Source: Streptomyces marispadix (GTDB taxonomy: Bacteria; Actinomycetota; Actinomycetes; Streptomycetales; Streptomycetaceae). Taken from it: a stretch of DNA of 64,000 nt. The DNA lies in contig NZ_JAKWJU010000002.1 in NCBI RefSeq assembly GCF_022524345.1, positions 124,001 to 188,000 on the forward strand, given 5' to 3'. Below, piece by piece: positions 18,348 to 26,583 of the stretch. The translations under genes and the position numbers were made by a program. Numbering within the stretch: the first letter of the stretch is position 1; the number at the start of each line of letters is the position of its first letter. The notes under the pieces were generated by a model that was not told the origin of the DNA, searched no databases, and saw only the letters and a program-made list of their open reading frames with translations.

Positions 18348-18476
18348 GCTGTTTCTCCTCGCCCTGAATTCGTCGTGAGCCGCGTGGACGGCCATGTGGT
18401 GAGCAGTGGTTGTGAGCGGTGGTCCTTTGGACCGCCCTAGGGGTGAGCAACCGCTTAGTCTCTCGCGGTAGTCGTG

Positions 18477-18505
18477 ACGCTATGAGCCGCGCCATCCGCT
18501 GTCAA
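18477..18505 (-). promoter_or_regulatory. Vegetative-type promoter for the SDR operon
   Basis: On the minus strand ttgaca (18505-18500) and tagcgt (18482-18477) are separated by exactly 17 bases. The -35 is perfect and the -10 partial. It lies 130 bases before the fabG-like start, in the spacer after the DUF3037 gene. Confidence 0.55.
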
Positions 18506-18527
18506 CAAGTGCTCCGCGACATGAGAT

Positions 18528-18935
18528 TCACCGCACGAGCAGTTCCAGCAGCCGTCCGGCCTCCGCCTCCGGGTCACAGGTCAGGCCCGTATGCACAGGG
18601 CCGGCCTGCACCACCGTGCTACGGGGGGCGACGAGCCAGCGGAAGCGGCTGCCCGGTGACTCGGCCGCCGCCTGGCCCGCGGCCTCACCGCCGTGGCAGA
18701 CGTCCTCGGCCGCGTGCAGCGCCGCGCGTACGCCCGCCAGGTCGGCCCGGGGGTCGAGTGCCCGCAGACGCGTCTCGTCGAGATGCGTACGGGCCACGAC
18801 GAGGGATCTGGCGCGGCAGTAGACGACCACGCCCGCGTTCATGACCTCGCCGCGTTCGATCCTCGGCACGACGCGCAGCAGCGCGTACTCGAACACCTCG
18901 CGCTGGGCGGCCCGTCCACTCGTGCCGCCGCTCAC
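18528..18935 (-). CDS. DUF3037-domain protein
   Basis: A 135-residue protein matching the DUF3037 pattern: FEYALLRVVPRIERGEVMNA near the start, then VVYCRARSLVVARTHLDE. The biochemical role is unknown. The start is GTG at 18935, which overlaps the stop of the upstream HipA-like gene by four bases (GTGA), a sign of translational coupling. DUF3037 proteins are commonly found directly beside HipA-like kinases, so the two probably work together. The C-terminal end (LTCDPEAEAGRLLELLVR) is acidic and helical. Confidence 0.82.
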   Translation of the reverse strand: MSGGTSGRAAQREVFEYALLRVVPRIERGEVMNAGVVVYCRARSLVVARTHLDETRLRALDPRADLAGVRAALHAAEDVCHGGEAAGQAAAESPGSRFRWLVAPRSTVVQAGPVHTGLTCDPEAEAGRLLELLVR

Positions 18936-19774
18936 CGCCGGGCCTCCCGGCCGTCGCGCCGGCTGTGCGGCCAGGCGCCGGTGAGCCAGCCGGGCGCACG
19001 CGAGGGGCCGTCGGCGGTCGGTTCGCCGAGGACGACGCGCTCGCCGAGGCCCGGGAGGCGCGCGGCGAGCGTGCTCACATATGCGTCGCGCACCTCGTCG
19101 GGAGCGGCGAACCCCGGCTCGTCCGCCAGCCACTCGTCGGGGACTTCGGCCGCGCACTCCGCGAGCAGGTCCTCGGTGACCAGTGGCGCCAACTCGGCGG
19201 AAGCAGCGGCCAGATCGGGCCGGAACGGCGCCAGTACGTGGTCGGACGCGTCGTAGGGCCTGCCCGGGGAGGCCGCGGCGGAGGGCCAGTCGTGATGCCA
19301 GATCATGCTCGCCCCATGGTCGATCAGCCACATCTGTCCGTGCCACACCAGCAGATTGGGGTTGCGCCAGGATCTGTCGACGTTGCCGATGAGCGCGTCG
19401 AACCACACCACTCGGCCCGCTTCGGCGGCGCTCACGCCGAAGGCCGGGGGGTCGAGGCCCAGGGAGCCCGGCAGGAAGTCGATACCGAGGTTCAGGCCGC
19501 CGCTGCCCTTGAGCAGGGCCTGCACCTCCTCGTCCGGTTCGCCGAGGCCGATGACGGGATCGAGCTGGATGCGCACGAGTTCGGGGACGCGAAGGCCGAG
19601 GCGCTGGGCCAGCCGGCCGGCGAGCACCTCCGCCACCAGGGTCTTGCGGCCCTGTCCGGCGCCGGTGAACTTCATGACATACGTGCCCAGATCGTCCGCC
19701 TCGACGATTCCCGGCAGCGAACCGCCTTCCCGCAGAGGGGTCACATAGCGGGTGGCGGCGACTTCGCGAAGCAT
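18932..19774 (-). CDS. HipA-like kinase-fold protein
   Basis: A 280-residue protein of the HipA-like kinase family that partners DUF3037. N-terminal GGSLPGIVEADDLGTYVMKF supplies a glycine-rich strand and a lysine expected to bind ATP; further on, WFDALIGNVDRSWRNPNLLVW corresponds to the catalytic D-x-x-x-x-N loop (Asp then Asn) and LIDHGASMIWHH to the metal-binding Asp (DFG-like, here DHG). No HipB antitoxin-like DNA-binding gene is adjacent, unlike classical HipBA. The substrate is unknown; serine/threonine kinase action on a translation component is known for HipA itself, but is only an analogy here. The start has no strong ribosome site. Confidence 0.85.
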   Translation of the reverse strand: MLREVAATRYVTPLREGGSLPGIVEADDLGTYVMKFTGAGQGRKTLVAEVLAGRLAQRLGLRVPELVRIQLDPVIGLGEPDEEVQALLKGSGGLNLGIDFLPGSLGLDPPAFGVSAAEAGRVVWFDALIGNVDRSWRNPNLLVWHGQMWLIDHGASMIWHHDWPSAAASPGRPYDASDHVLAPFRPDLAAASAELAPLVTEDLLAECAAEVPDEWLADEPGFAAPDEVRDAYVSTLAARLPGLGERVVLGEPTADGPSRAPGWLTGAWPHSRRDGREARR

Positions 19775-19846
19775 CCGCTCAGGCTAGCCGCCCGTGAGCC
19801 GGGACTCTCCGCAATAAATCCGCGGCCGGGCATGCGGGGAACGCGG

Positions 19847-19886
19847 CAGCGGATCGTCAGCAGAAGCAGCGGATCGTCAGCAGAAG
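19847..19886. repeat. Exact tandem duplication of a 20-bp unit
   Basis: The unit cagcggatcgtcagcagaag occurs twice back to back (19847-19866 and 19867-19886). It lies in the 416-base spacer (19775-20190) between the divergent HipA-like and Rieske genes. An isolated ttgaca at 20034-20039 lacks a matching -10. No gene is visible in the spacer. Confidence 0.9.
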
Positions 19887-20190
19887 GGGTCATGGAGAAG
19901 GGGGCGCGGGGCGCTGCCGGGTGCGGGCCGCGGCCGGGCCGAAACGCCCTTTCGGCGCCGCCGCCAGGGCAGTCATACATCGTATGCGAGCAGGTGACCG
20001 CCCGCAGGGGGCTCCATGTTCAATTGGTCTTTCTTGACAAAGCCCTTCGCCGCCGCGGAACGCCTGTGCAGGATGCCCAGGGCAGCGGCATCTACAGCCG
20101 AGAGCCGCCCGGGTGCCCGGAAGAGGACCACGAAGGACACGACAGGCTCAGATCACCGCGTGCAGCCCCCGACAGAACAGGATCTTCCCC

Positions 20191-20631
20191 ATGACAGCAT
20201 CGACCACCCGTAGGTCCGTGCTCGCCGCCGCGGGCGCGGCCTCGGCCGCCGTCACCCTTGCCGCCTGCGGCTCCGGCGAGAGCTCCGGAGGCGACGAGAA
20301 CGCCGGAGGCGACAGCGGCAGCGAAGGCGGCGGCGCGAAGGGCGAACTCGGCGATGCCGCGGACATCCCCGAGGGCGGCGGCATGATCTTCAAGGAGCAG
20401 AAGGTCGTCGTGACGCGGCCCAGCGGCTCCGACTACAAGGCGTTCTCGGCGGTGTGCACGCACAAGGGCTGCTCGGTCTCCGAGGTCAAGGGCGGCACCA
20501 TCAACTGCCCCTGCCACGACAGCAAGTTCGACATCTCCGACGGCAGCGTCAAGGGCGGCCCGGCGACCAAGCCGCTTCCCCCGGCGAAGGTCTCCGTCAA
20601 GGGCGGCAAGATCCACCTCGCCGAGGGCTGA
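20191..20631 (+). CDS. Rieske [2Fe-2S] lipoprotein with Tat-type signal
   Basis: A 146-residue exported Rieske iron-sulfur protein. The N-terminus has a twin-arginine motif (TTRRSVLAAAG) followed by a hydrophobic stretch and lipobox LAAC, so export through Tat and lipid anchoring are predicted; Tat export is usual for proteins folded with a cofactor. A Gly/Ser/Glu linker (about 32-55) precedes the Rieske fold. Both cluster-binding boxes are intact: CTHKGC (about 88) and CPCHDSKFD (about 106). Stand-alone proteins of this type are common in Streptomyces; the electron partner is unknown. The ribosome site is weak. A strong terminator follows. Confidence 0.92.
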   Translation: MTASTTRRSVLAAAGAASAAVTLAACGSGESSGGDENAGGDSGSEGGGAKGELGDAADIPEGGGMIFKEQKVVVTRPSGSDYKAFSAVCTHKGCSVSEVKGGTINCPCHDSKFDISDGSVKGGPATKPLPPAKVSVKGGKIHLAEG

Positions 20632-20656
20632 GCCCCGGCTCTCCACAGGCCCCGAA

Positions 20657-20696
20657 CGCGGGGTGCGGTGCACGGAGACGAGCACCGCACCCCGCG
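20657..20696 (+). terminator. Strong hairpin terminator after the Rieske gene
   Basis: A perfect 15-bp inverted repeat (20657-20671 with 20682-20696) with a 10-base loop lies 25 bases after the stop. It is also positioned to stop the convergent MocR gene. Confidence 0.8.
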
Positions 20697-20864
20697 GCGT
20701 GTACGGGCAGGAATCCGCGGCGGTCCCGCCCCGTGCCATCGCTACCGCGCCGCGCAGCACGGCGCCGCTCCCAGCTCGTGGCCCGGTCCTCAGTCGTTGC
20801 GCGCCTCGGGCCAAGCCCCAGCACGTCGGCCATGACGCCGCGCTTCGCGTCGTAGCCGAGCGCC

Positions 20865-22196
20865 TCAGTCGTAGCGCCGCGCCGCCGACGGTCGCAGGAC
20901 TCCCGCCACCGCCGCGCCCACTTCCTCCGCGCTCTCCACCGTCAGCGGGGAGACAGTCAGCCGGATTCCGGGCGGCGACGCCAGCCGGAAGCGCGCACCG
21001 GGGGCGACCGCCCAGCCTGCCTGTAGCAGACGCGCGACGGTGCCGGTCTCGTCCGGCACCGTCACCCATACGTTCATTCCGCTGCGCCCGTGTGCCTCGA
21101 CGCCGCGTGCCTTGAGCGCATCGACGAGGGCTTCGCGGCGCTCGGTGTAGGAGCGGGCGACCGCGTCGACGTCCACGGCCCGCGTCTCCCAGAGGTGCAG
21201 CACGGCGTCCTGTAGCAGGCGGCTCACCCAGCCGGGCCCCAGAAGCTGCCGTCCGCACAGCCGGTCCAGCGTGACCTCGTCCCCGGTGACGACCGCCAGC
21301 CGCAGGTCCGGGCCGTACGCCTTGGCCGTGGATCGCACCAGGGCCCAGCGATCCGTATGGCCCGCAAGGGAGTTGAGCGGTTCGCCGACGATGCCGTGCC
21401 CGTGGTCGTCCTCGATGAGAAGGGTGCCCGGGTGTCCGGCGAGGACTTCACGCAGCCCTGCGGCGCGTGCGGCGCTCACCGCGGCTCCGGTCGGGTTCTG
21501 CGCCCGTGCGGTGACGATCAGCGCGCGGGCGCCCTCGCGCAGCGCACGTGCCGTCTCCCCCGGCAGCGGCCCCTCGTCGTCGACGGCGACGGGCAACGTA
21601 CGCAGCCCGAGCGCGGGGATCAGATCGAGCAGGCTGCCCCAGCCCGGGTCCTCCACGGCTACGGCGTCGCCCGCGCGCAGATGTGCCACGAGTACGCGCT
21701 CGATGGCGTCGAGGGCGCCGGAGGTCACGGCGACGGGCCCGCCCGGCACGCCGTCCTCGTCCAGCCTGCGGCGCGCGGCGCGGGCGAACCGCTCGCTCAC
21801 TGCCGGGTCTCCGTAGAGCACGCTGCGCCGGGCGGCGTTCGCCGCGGCCGTCGCCAGCGCGTCGTGCAGCGGCGGCAGCAGTGCGGTGTCGGGATTGCCG
21901 GTGGAGATGTCCACGCAGCCTTCGGGCACCTCGGGCCGGATGGCCTCGCGTGGGGTCCCGGCCGGGCTCTGCCGTACGCGGCTGCCGCGGCGGCCCGCGG
22001 TCTCGATGACTCCGCGCTCGCGCAGTGTGCGGTAGGCGGCGGCGACCGTGTTGGCGTTCACCCCGAGTTCGAGCGCCAACTCCCGTAGTGGCGGCAGCAG
22101 TTGACCGGGGCTGAGGCCGCCTTCGCGTACGCCGCTCTCCACGCTCGCTGCGATCTCGGCTGCGCGGCGGCCCTCGATCCGATATTCTCCTAGCAC
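20865..22196 (-). CDS. MocR-type regulator (GntR wHTH fused to aminotransferase fold)
   Basis: A 443-residue PLP-binding regulator. Residues 1-75 form a GntR winged helix (AAEIAASVESGVREGGLSPG, ALELGVNANTVAAAYRTL). Residues 95-440 are a fold-type I aminotransferase domain with the PLP lysine in STAKAYGPDLR (about 290) and VEDPGWGSLLDL and NPTGAAVS motifs. The start is GTG at 22196, close to an AT-rich cataat element, so a leaderless transcript is possible. It is divergent from a pyridoxamine-oxidase-like gene, a classical pairing for MocR proteins that sense pyridoxal phosphate and activate vitamin B6 genes. Palindromic actagt lies in the short shared spacer. Confidence 0.9.
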   Translation of the reverse strand: MLGEYRIEGRRAAEIAASVESGVREGGLSPGQLLPPLRELALELGVNANTVAAAYRTLRERGVIETAGRRGSRVRQSPAGTPREAIRPEVPEGCVDISTGNPDTALLPPLHDALATAAANAARRSVLYGDPAVSERFARAARRRLDEDGVPGGPVAVTSGALDAIERVLVAHLRAGDAVAVEDPGWGSLLDLIPALGLRTLPVAVDDEGPLPGETARALREGARALIVTARAQNPTGAAVSAARAAGLREVLAGHPGTLLIEDDHGHGIVGEPLNSLAGHTDRWALVRSTAKAYGPDLRLAVVTGDEVTLDRLCGRQLLGPGWVSRLLQDAVLHLWETRAVDVDAVARSYTERREALVDALKARGVEAHGRSGMNVWVTVPDETGTVARLLQAGWAVAPGARFRLASPPGIRLTVSPLTVESAEEVGAAVAGVLRPSAARRYD

Positions 22197-22261
22197 AAAG
22201 ATGATTATGCACTAGTTCAAAATGCGGCGCAATGAGCGCACCGAACGCAAGGGAGAGTTCC

Positions 22262-22990
22262 TTGGCGTACACCGTTCCCTCCCCCGGGCCCTCCCCCGAG
22301 TCATCTGATTCCTCGGAGTCCCCCGGCACCCCGGACTCGTCCGGCACATACGGGTCCACCGCCCGCACCGTCCCGTCCCGGCACCGTGAACGGGCCTCGT
22401 ACGACCGCGAATTGGTGCACTCGATCCTCGACGAGGACTACGTCTGCCATCTGGGATTCGTGCGCGACGGCGCTCCGGTGGTGCTGCCGACCCTCTACGC
22501 CCGCTCGGGCGAGCGCCTGTATCTGCACGGGTCCACGGGCTCGCGCCCGCTGCTCGCCGCCGACCGCGAGGACGGGCTGCCGGTCTGCGTCACCGTGACG
22601 CTGCTCGACGGGCTCGTACTGGCACGTGCCGCCTTCCACCACTCGCTGAACTACCGCTCGGTGGTGGTGCACGGGACCGCGCACCGCGTGCCCGAGGGTC
22701 CCGAACTGACCGCCGCGCTCGATGCGTTGGTCGACGGCGTGGTGCCCGGCCGGGCGGCGGACTCCCGCCGGGCCGACGCAAGGGAACTCGCGGCGACGGC
22801 CGTGCTCCGCCTCGATCTGGAAGAGGTCTCCGCGAAGGTGCGCCAGGGCGGCCCCAACGACGACCCGGAGGACATGGCGCTTCCGCACTGGAGCGGCGTG
22901 GTGCCCGTCGCCCGCAGCTACGGCACGCCCGTACCGGCCGGGGACCTGGCGCCGGGCACGCCGCTCCCGGCGTATCTCGACGGCCGCTGA
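22262..22990 (+). CDS. Pyridoxamine 5'-phosphate oxidase-like flavin/F420 split-barrel protein
   Basis: A split-barrel protein of the PNPOx-like superfamily, binding FMN or F420. The conserved core runs from YDRELVHSILDEDYVCHLGF through HGSTGSRPLL, AFHHSLNYRSVVVHGTAH and MALPHWSGVVPV. The first 40 residues are a Ser/Pro-rich tail. The start is uncertain: TTG at 22262 has aagggagag 6 bases upstream, while an ATG at 22232 extends the frame by ten codons without a site. The gene is divergent from a MocR regulator, suggesting PLP-responsive control and a role in B6 handling, although members of this subgroup may reduce other substrates. Confidence 0.85.
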   Translation: MAYTVPSPGPSPESSDSSESPGTPDSSGTYGSTARTVPSRHRERASYDRELVHSILDEDYVCHLGFVRDGAPVVLPTLYARSGERLYLHGSTGSRPLLAADREDGLPVCVTVTLLDGLVLARAAFHHSLNYRSVVVHGTAHRVPEGPELTAALDALVDGVVPGRAADSRRADARELAATAVLRLDLEEVSAKVRQGGPNDDPEDMALPHWSGVVPVARSYGTPVPAGDLAPGTPLPAYLDGR

Positions 22991-23098
22991 TCCAGGGGCG
23001 GTTCACGGCCGTCACGGCGGGCCCGTCCCGGGGTCAGGACGGAGCAGGTCCCGGGATCAGGGGGGACCAGGTCCCGGGCGGCGGACGGCGCACGGGTG

Positions 23099-24160
23099 TC
23101 AGGTGCGCCCCTCGGTGGTGTCCCTGGGAAACCCGCCGACGACGGCGCCCTCCTTGCCGCCCGCCGCGACGGGCTCCTCCTGCCGCTGCTTCGGTGCGGA
23201 GCGCTGTGCGATGAAGGCCCCGAGGAGTACGACCGCGCCGCCGAAGAGCTGTACGGGCGCGAGGTGTTCACCGAGCAGCACCCAGGCGAGCACCGTTGCG
23301 ATGACCGCTTCGAGGCATGCGACGACTCCGGCGACCTGCGGGGAGAGCCTGCGCACCGAGAGCACCCCGGTGAGATACGCGGCGACCGTGGCGACGAGCA
23401 CGATCCACCCCAGCAGGACGGCCGCGGGTACGGCCGTGCCGTCCATGGACGCCTCCCGCCCCAGCACGGACCACTCCATCTCCCACGGCCTCGCCGGCAC
23501 GGTCAGTACGGCCGCTCCCGTCAGCAGCCCGTAGGCGATGACGCCCAGCGGATCGGGGGCACGGCGGCCGTCCGATCCGTCGCTGCCGTGGTCGGAGAGC
23601 ACGAAGTACCCCACCTGGCAGCAGGCCGCCCCGAGGGCGAGCAGCAGACCCAGGAGGTCGAGCGTCAGCCCGGACCACACACGCACCACACAGGCCAGGC
23701 CGCCCACCGCGAGTACGACGCCCACGCCCGCGGACCGGCTCACCGGACGCCGCTGTACGAACCGCACCCAGCCCAGCACCAGCGCGGGCGCCAGATACTC
23801 GATGAGCAGTGCGACGCCGACGGGGATGCGGGAGAGCGCGGCGAAGTAGCACGCCTGCACGCCGGCGACGGCAAGCAGCCCGAACCCCACGAGCAGACCC
23901 GGCCGTTCACGCACCAGCGCCCGGTGGCGCCAGGCGAGCGGCAGCATCACGAAGGCCGCGCCCGCCACCCGAAGCCACGTCACATGCAGCGGTTCGAGCC
24001 CGGCCTCGATCAGCGGTTTGGCGGCCGGTCCCGAACCGCCGAACGCGAAGGCGGAGACGAGCGCGAGGGCGAGGCCGAAACCGCGGGACGAGCCGGGAGC
24101 GCGGGAGATGCCGGAGCGACCGGACGAGCCTGACCGGCCGGACTGCGTGGTGTCGTGCAT
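23099..24160 (-). CDS. EamA/DMT-family transporter
   Basis: Ten-helix drug/metabolite-type permease of 353 residues with two EamA repeats. Helices are visible from LALALVSAFAFGG (about 30) through VVACLEAVIATVLAWVLLGE to LFGGAVVLLGAFIAQ near the end; the ACLEAVIATVLAW box is the typical EamA repeat end. The N-terminus is a Ser/Gly/Arg-rich cytosolic stretch, and the C-terminal tail is charged. Family members export amino acids, purines or metabolites; the substrate is not predictable. The ATG at 24160 lacks a clear ribosome site. The next gene upstream (24198) is on the same strand, 37 bases away, so co-transcription is likely. Confidence 0.9.
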   Translation of the reverse strand: MHDTTQSGRSGSSGRSGISRAPGSSRGFGLALALVSAFAFGGSGPAAKPLIEAGLEPLHVTWLRVAGAAFVMLPLAWRHRALVRERPGLLVGFGLLAVAGVQACYFAALSRIPVGVALLIEYLAPALVLGWVRFVQRRPVSRSAGVGVVLAVGGLACVVRVWSGLTLDLLGLLLALGAACCQVGYFVLSDHGSDGSDGRRAPDPLGVIAYGLLTGAAVLTVPARPWEMEWSVLGREASMDGTAVPAAVLLGWIVLVATVAAYLTGVLSVRRLSPQVAGVVACLEAVIATVLAWVLLGEHLAPVQLFGGAVVLLGAFIAQRSAPKQRQEEPVAAGGKEGAVVGGFPRDTTEGRT

Positions 24161-24197
24161 GACTTCATGATGTCAACGCCCGACAGTAGTGTCACCC

Positions 24198-24743
24198 CTA
24201 ATACACCTGACAGTGGGGTGTGACCGCGAGCCCGGCGGCGACGCCCCGTACATCGACCCCGGCCGTACGGAGCACGTCCGCCGCCCGGCACTCCGGGTCG
24301 GACGCGAGCCCGGCGAACAGGTCGACGCCCTCGGCACGTTCGGCGCCCCGAGCCTCGGCCCGTGCCAGGGCGAAGGCCAGCGAAGCGGCGGCGGCAGGCG
24401 ACCATCCGGCTGGGAGCCGCACCGTCGCCGGTCCCGCCGCGGGCGGCCGGCCGGAGGTCTCCACGGTGTCCTGCCAGCGCAGCCCGTACCCGATCGAGCG
24501 CTGCGCGAGATAGCCCAGCAGCTTCGCGGTCTGCGGACCTCCACCGCCGAGGAACGCCCGTACGACGGCGTCGGATTCGAGGAGACCGTGCAGCAGATGC
24601 GCGGTGTCCACCTCGCGGTCGCCGCCCAGCGAGGCCCGTCGGCGCGCGGTCGCGACGACGGCGGCCAGCGGCGCGCTGAGCCGGTCCTCGATCACCGCAC
24701 CGGCGGCGCCGGCGGCAGGTGCAGGGGGCGTACGGATGTCCAC
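24198..24743 (-). CDS. Stand-alone Clp N-domain protein
   Basis: A 181-residue protein with a double Clp-N (ClpA/ClpC substrate-adaptor) fold but no AAA ATPase module. The first repeat is VVATARRRASLGGDREVDTAHLL (His-Leu-Leu signature), the second SLAFALARAEARGAERAEGVDLF. Such proteins are frequent in Streptomyces and may act as adaptors or decoys for Clp proteases, or bind arginine-phosphorylated or other substrates; none of this is shown here. The start is GTG at 24743 with only a weak ggtggtg site. It probably shares a transcript with the EamA transporter. The region between repeats is Gly/Pro-rich. Confidence 0.82.
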   Translation of the reverse strand: MDIRTPPAPAAGAAGAVIEDRLSAPLAAVVATARRRASLGGDREVDTAHLLHGLLESDAVVRAFLGGGGPQTAKLLGYLAQRSIGYGLRWQDTVETSGRPPAAGPATVRLPAGWSPAAAASLAFALARAEARGAERAEGVDLFAGLASDPECRAADVLRTAGVDVRGVAAGLAVTPHCQVY

Positions 24744-24955
24744 GTCACCACCGCATCACGAGCGCACAGGGGCGCACATCCTCGCCACGGGGCATATGCG
24801 CGTACCCCGGTGGTCGGTGTGCGCCCCGTCCGCCTCCTACTGGAGGAGGAGCACCGACTCAGGGACCCTCGGGATGGGCATACAGGAACCGAATGCCCGG
24901 AAGGTCGCGTCTTGTTCACCAACAGCCCCCCATACGGCAGCACTTGGAGATTCCC

Positions 24956-25636
24956 ATGGGCGCACGCCATGCACGCTCCGTTCTCGCCGCTCTCGCCCTC
25001 GGCGCCGCTGTGACCGTCAGCGGGTGCACCGCGGGCTCCGACTCCTCGACCGACTCCCCGGCGTCCGTGGACGGCGCGGATTCCGGCTCCGCCTCGTCGC
25101 CGGGCTCCGAGCAGGATGCGGACTCCGGTCAACCGCCGCGCGCCCAGGGCGCCGAGGGAGACGACGGCGGGCGTCCTTCCGGAGCGGGCAGCGAGGAGAG
25201 CCGCCCACGCTGGTGCACGACGGACGCGCTGTCGGTCTCGCTGCGTCCGGGCCGGCCCGCCGCGGGGAACCGCTACGCCGCCCTCGTGCTCACCAACTCC
25301 TCGTCGCACACCTGCCGTACGCAGGGGTGGCCGGGTCTCCAGCTCACCGGCGACGACGGAGGGAAGATCCCGACCCGGGTCGTACGGGACCACTCGACGC
25401 CGTCGCCCCAGTTGACCCTCTCCCCCGGCGGGACCGCGTCGGCCCGCATGCACTGGACCGTGGTGCCGAGCGAGGGCGACCCGGCGGACGGCAAGTGCCC
25501 CGGGCCCGCCGCGGTGCGTGTGATCCCGCCGGACCAGCGCGCCTCCAAGTCGGCGTCCTGGAAGATGGGCGAGGTCTGCGGCGCCGGAAAGCTGGACGTA
25601 CGGCCGCTGCTGCCGGGATCGGGCCCCTCGGAGTGA
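24956..25636 (+). CDS. DUF4232 lipoprotein
   Basis: A 226-residue predicted lipoprotein. A basic start, hydrophobic helix and lipobox VSGC (Cys about 22) are followed by a long Ser/Asp/Gly-rich spacer (to about 80). The DUF4232 domain follows with RPRWCTTDALSVSLRPG, LTNSSSHTCRTQGWPGLQL and two further cysteines (KCPGP, EVCGAG), matching the four-cysteine pattern expected to form disulfides outside the cell. The function of DUF4232 is unknown. The ATG at 24956 has a ggag site 7 bases upstream. It is divergent from the Clp-N gene across about 210 bases. Confidence 0.87.
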   Translation: MGARHARSVLAALALGAAVTVSGCTAGSDSSTDSPASVDGADSGSASSPGSEQDADSGQPPRAQGAEGDDGGRPSGAGSEESRPRWCTTDALSVSLRPGRPAAGNRYAALVLTNSSSHTCRTQGWPGLQLTGDDGGKIPTRVVRDHSTPSPQLTLSPGGTASARMHWTVVPSEGDPADGKCPGPAAVRVIPPDQRASKSASWKMGEVCGAGKLDVRPLLPGSGPSE

Positions 25637-25750
25637 CTTCAGCGCTGGTCACGACCGGGCACCCTCAGGCGTCCGGCCGTGATCGGCTGCCGGGGCCCGG
25701 CGGGGCGGTCGGCGCACGCCGCCTTCCGCCGCACCGCTCCCGTGCCGTGG

Positions 25751-26371
25751 TCACTCCTCCTCGGCGAGGATCAGATAGAGCTTCTTACGGGCGTCGTTGA
25801 CGACGCCGAGCGCCTTGTCGCGCTGCTCCTGCGTGCCGTTCGCCCACACCTGCTGGAAGGCGCTGACCAGTCCGCCGCCTGCCTTGCGGACCTCGTTCAT
25901 GGCCTCCCAGTCGATGCCGCGGCCGGCCTCCTCCCAGGGGGCGTCCGGCCCGGCCTCGGCCTCCTCGCGGCCCGCGTCGGTGAGCGAGAAGAGGTTCTTG
26001 CCGCCCTCGCTGGCACTGCTGATCAGGCCCTCGTCCTCCAGGAGCTGGAGCGTCGGGTAGACCGAGCCGGGGCTCGGCTTCCAGGCGCCGCCACTGCGTT
26101 CGGCGATCTCCTGGATCATCTCGTAACCGTGCATCGGCCGGTCCTTCAGCAGCGCCAGGATCGAGGCACGCACATCGCCGCGCCGCGCACGGCCGCGCGG
26201 CCCTCCACGGCCCCTGCCACGGGGACCGAAGGGCGGGCCGTCCCCGAAGGGCGGACCGAAGGCACCGAAGGCCCTCCGCTCCGACGGACCGAAACCGGCA
26301 GGGCCGCACTGGCCGGGCCCATGGCCGTGACCGCGCCCGCGGCCACCGAATCGCTGTTCTTCCTTACGCAT
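25751..26371 (-). CDS. PadR-family transcriptional regulator with Gly/Arg-rich N-terminus
   Basis: A 206-residue PadR regulator. The first 65 residues are a Gly/Arg/Pro/Phe-rich low-complexity segment, and the winged helix follows at about 67-140 (RASILALLKDRPMHGYEMIQ, WKPSPGSVYPTLQLLEDEGL), with the conserved MHGYE and VYPTL signatures. A C-terminal helical domain for dimerisation ends in EEE. The ATG at 26371 is chosen because gaaggg lies 9 bases upstream, while the ATG three codons earlier abuts it. PadR proteins repress detoxification or efflux genes; here the likely target is its own promoter, which holds inverted repeats at 26400-26440. No efflux gene is adjacent. Confidence 0.88.
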   Translation of the reverse strand: MRKEEQRFGGRGRGHGHGPGQCGPAGFGPSERRAFGAFGPPFGDGPPFGPRGRGRGGPRGRARRGDVRASILALLKDRPMHGYEMIQEIAERSGGAWKPSPGSVYPTLQLLEDEGLISSASEGGKNLFSLTDAGREEAEAGPDAPWEEAGRGIDWEAMNEVRKAGGGLVSAFQQVWANGTQEQRDKALGVVNDARKKLYLILAEEE

Positions 26372-26399
26372 GTACGACATCCCTTCAATGATCTGTCTT

Positions 26400-26440
26400 C
26401 GACAAGCTTTGACTTGTCGTGATGGCTCAACGATATATCG
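26400..26440. promoter_or_regulatory. Inverted repeats upstream of padR, candidate operator
   Basis: cgacaag (26400-26406) and cttgtcg (26413-26419) form a 7-6-7 inverted repeat, and a perfect 10-bp palindrome cgatatatcg lies at 26431-26440. This AT-rich patch is unusual for the region and begins 29 bases before the padR start. It may also serve the plus-strand phzF-like gene. Confidence 0.6.
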
Positions 26441-26583
26441 GCGATGCTCTTATGGCAACGCCCGTCTTTGAGGCCCTCTTACGTACCGGTCCGAGCCCCG
26501 GCCCCGCACCGGCCCAGGGACCGGTCCACCCGCGCCGCATTGGCCGTCGCCGGGGCGGCCGCGGTCCTCTACCGTCCCGGTCC

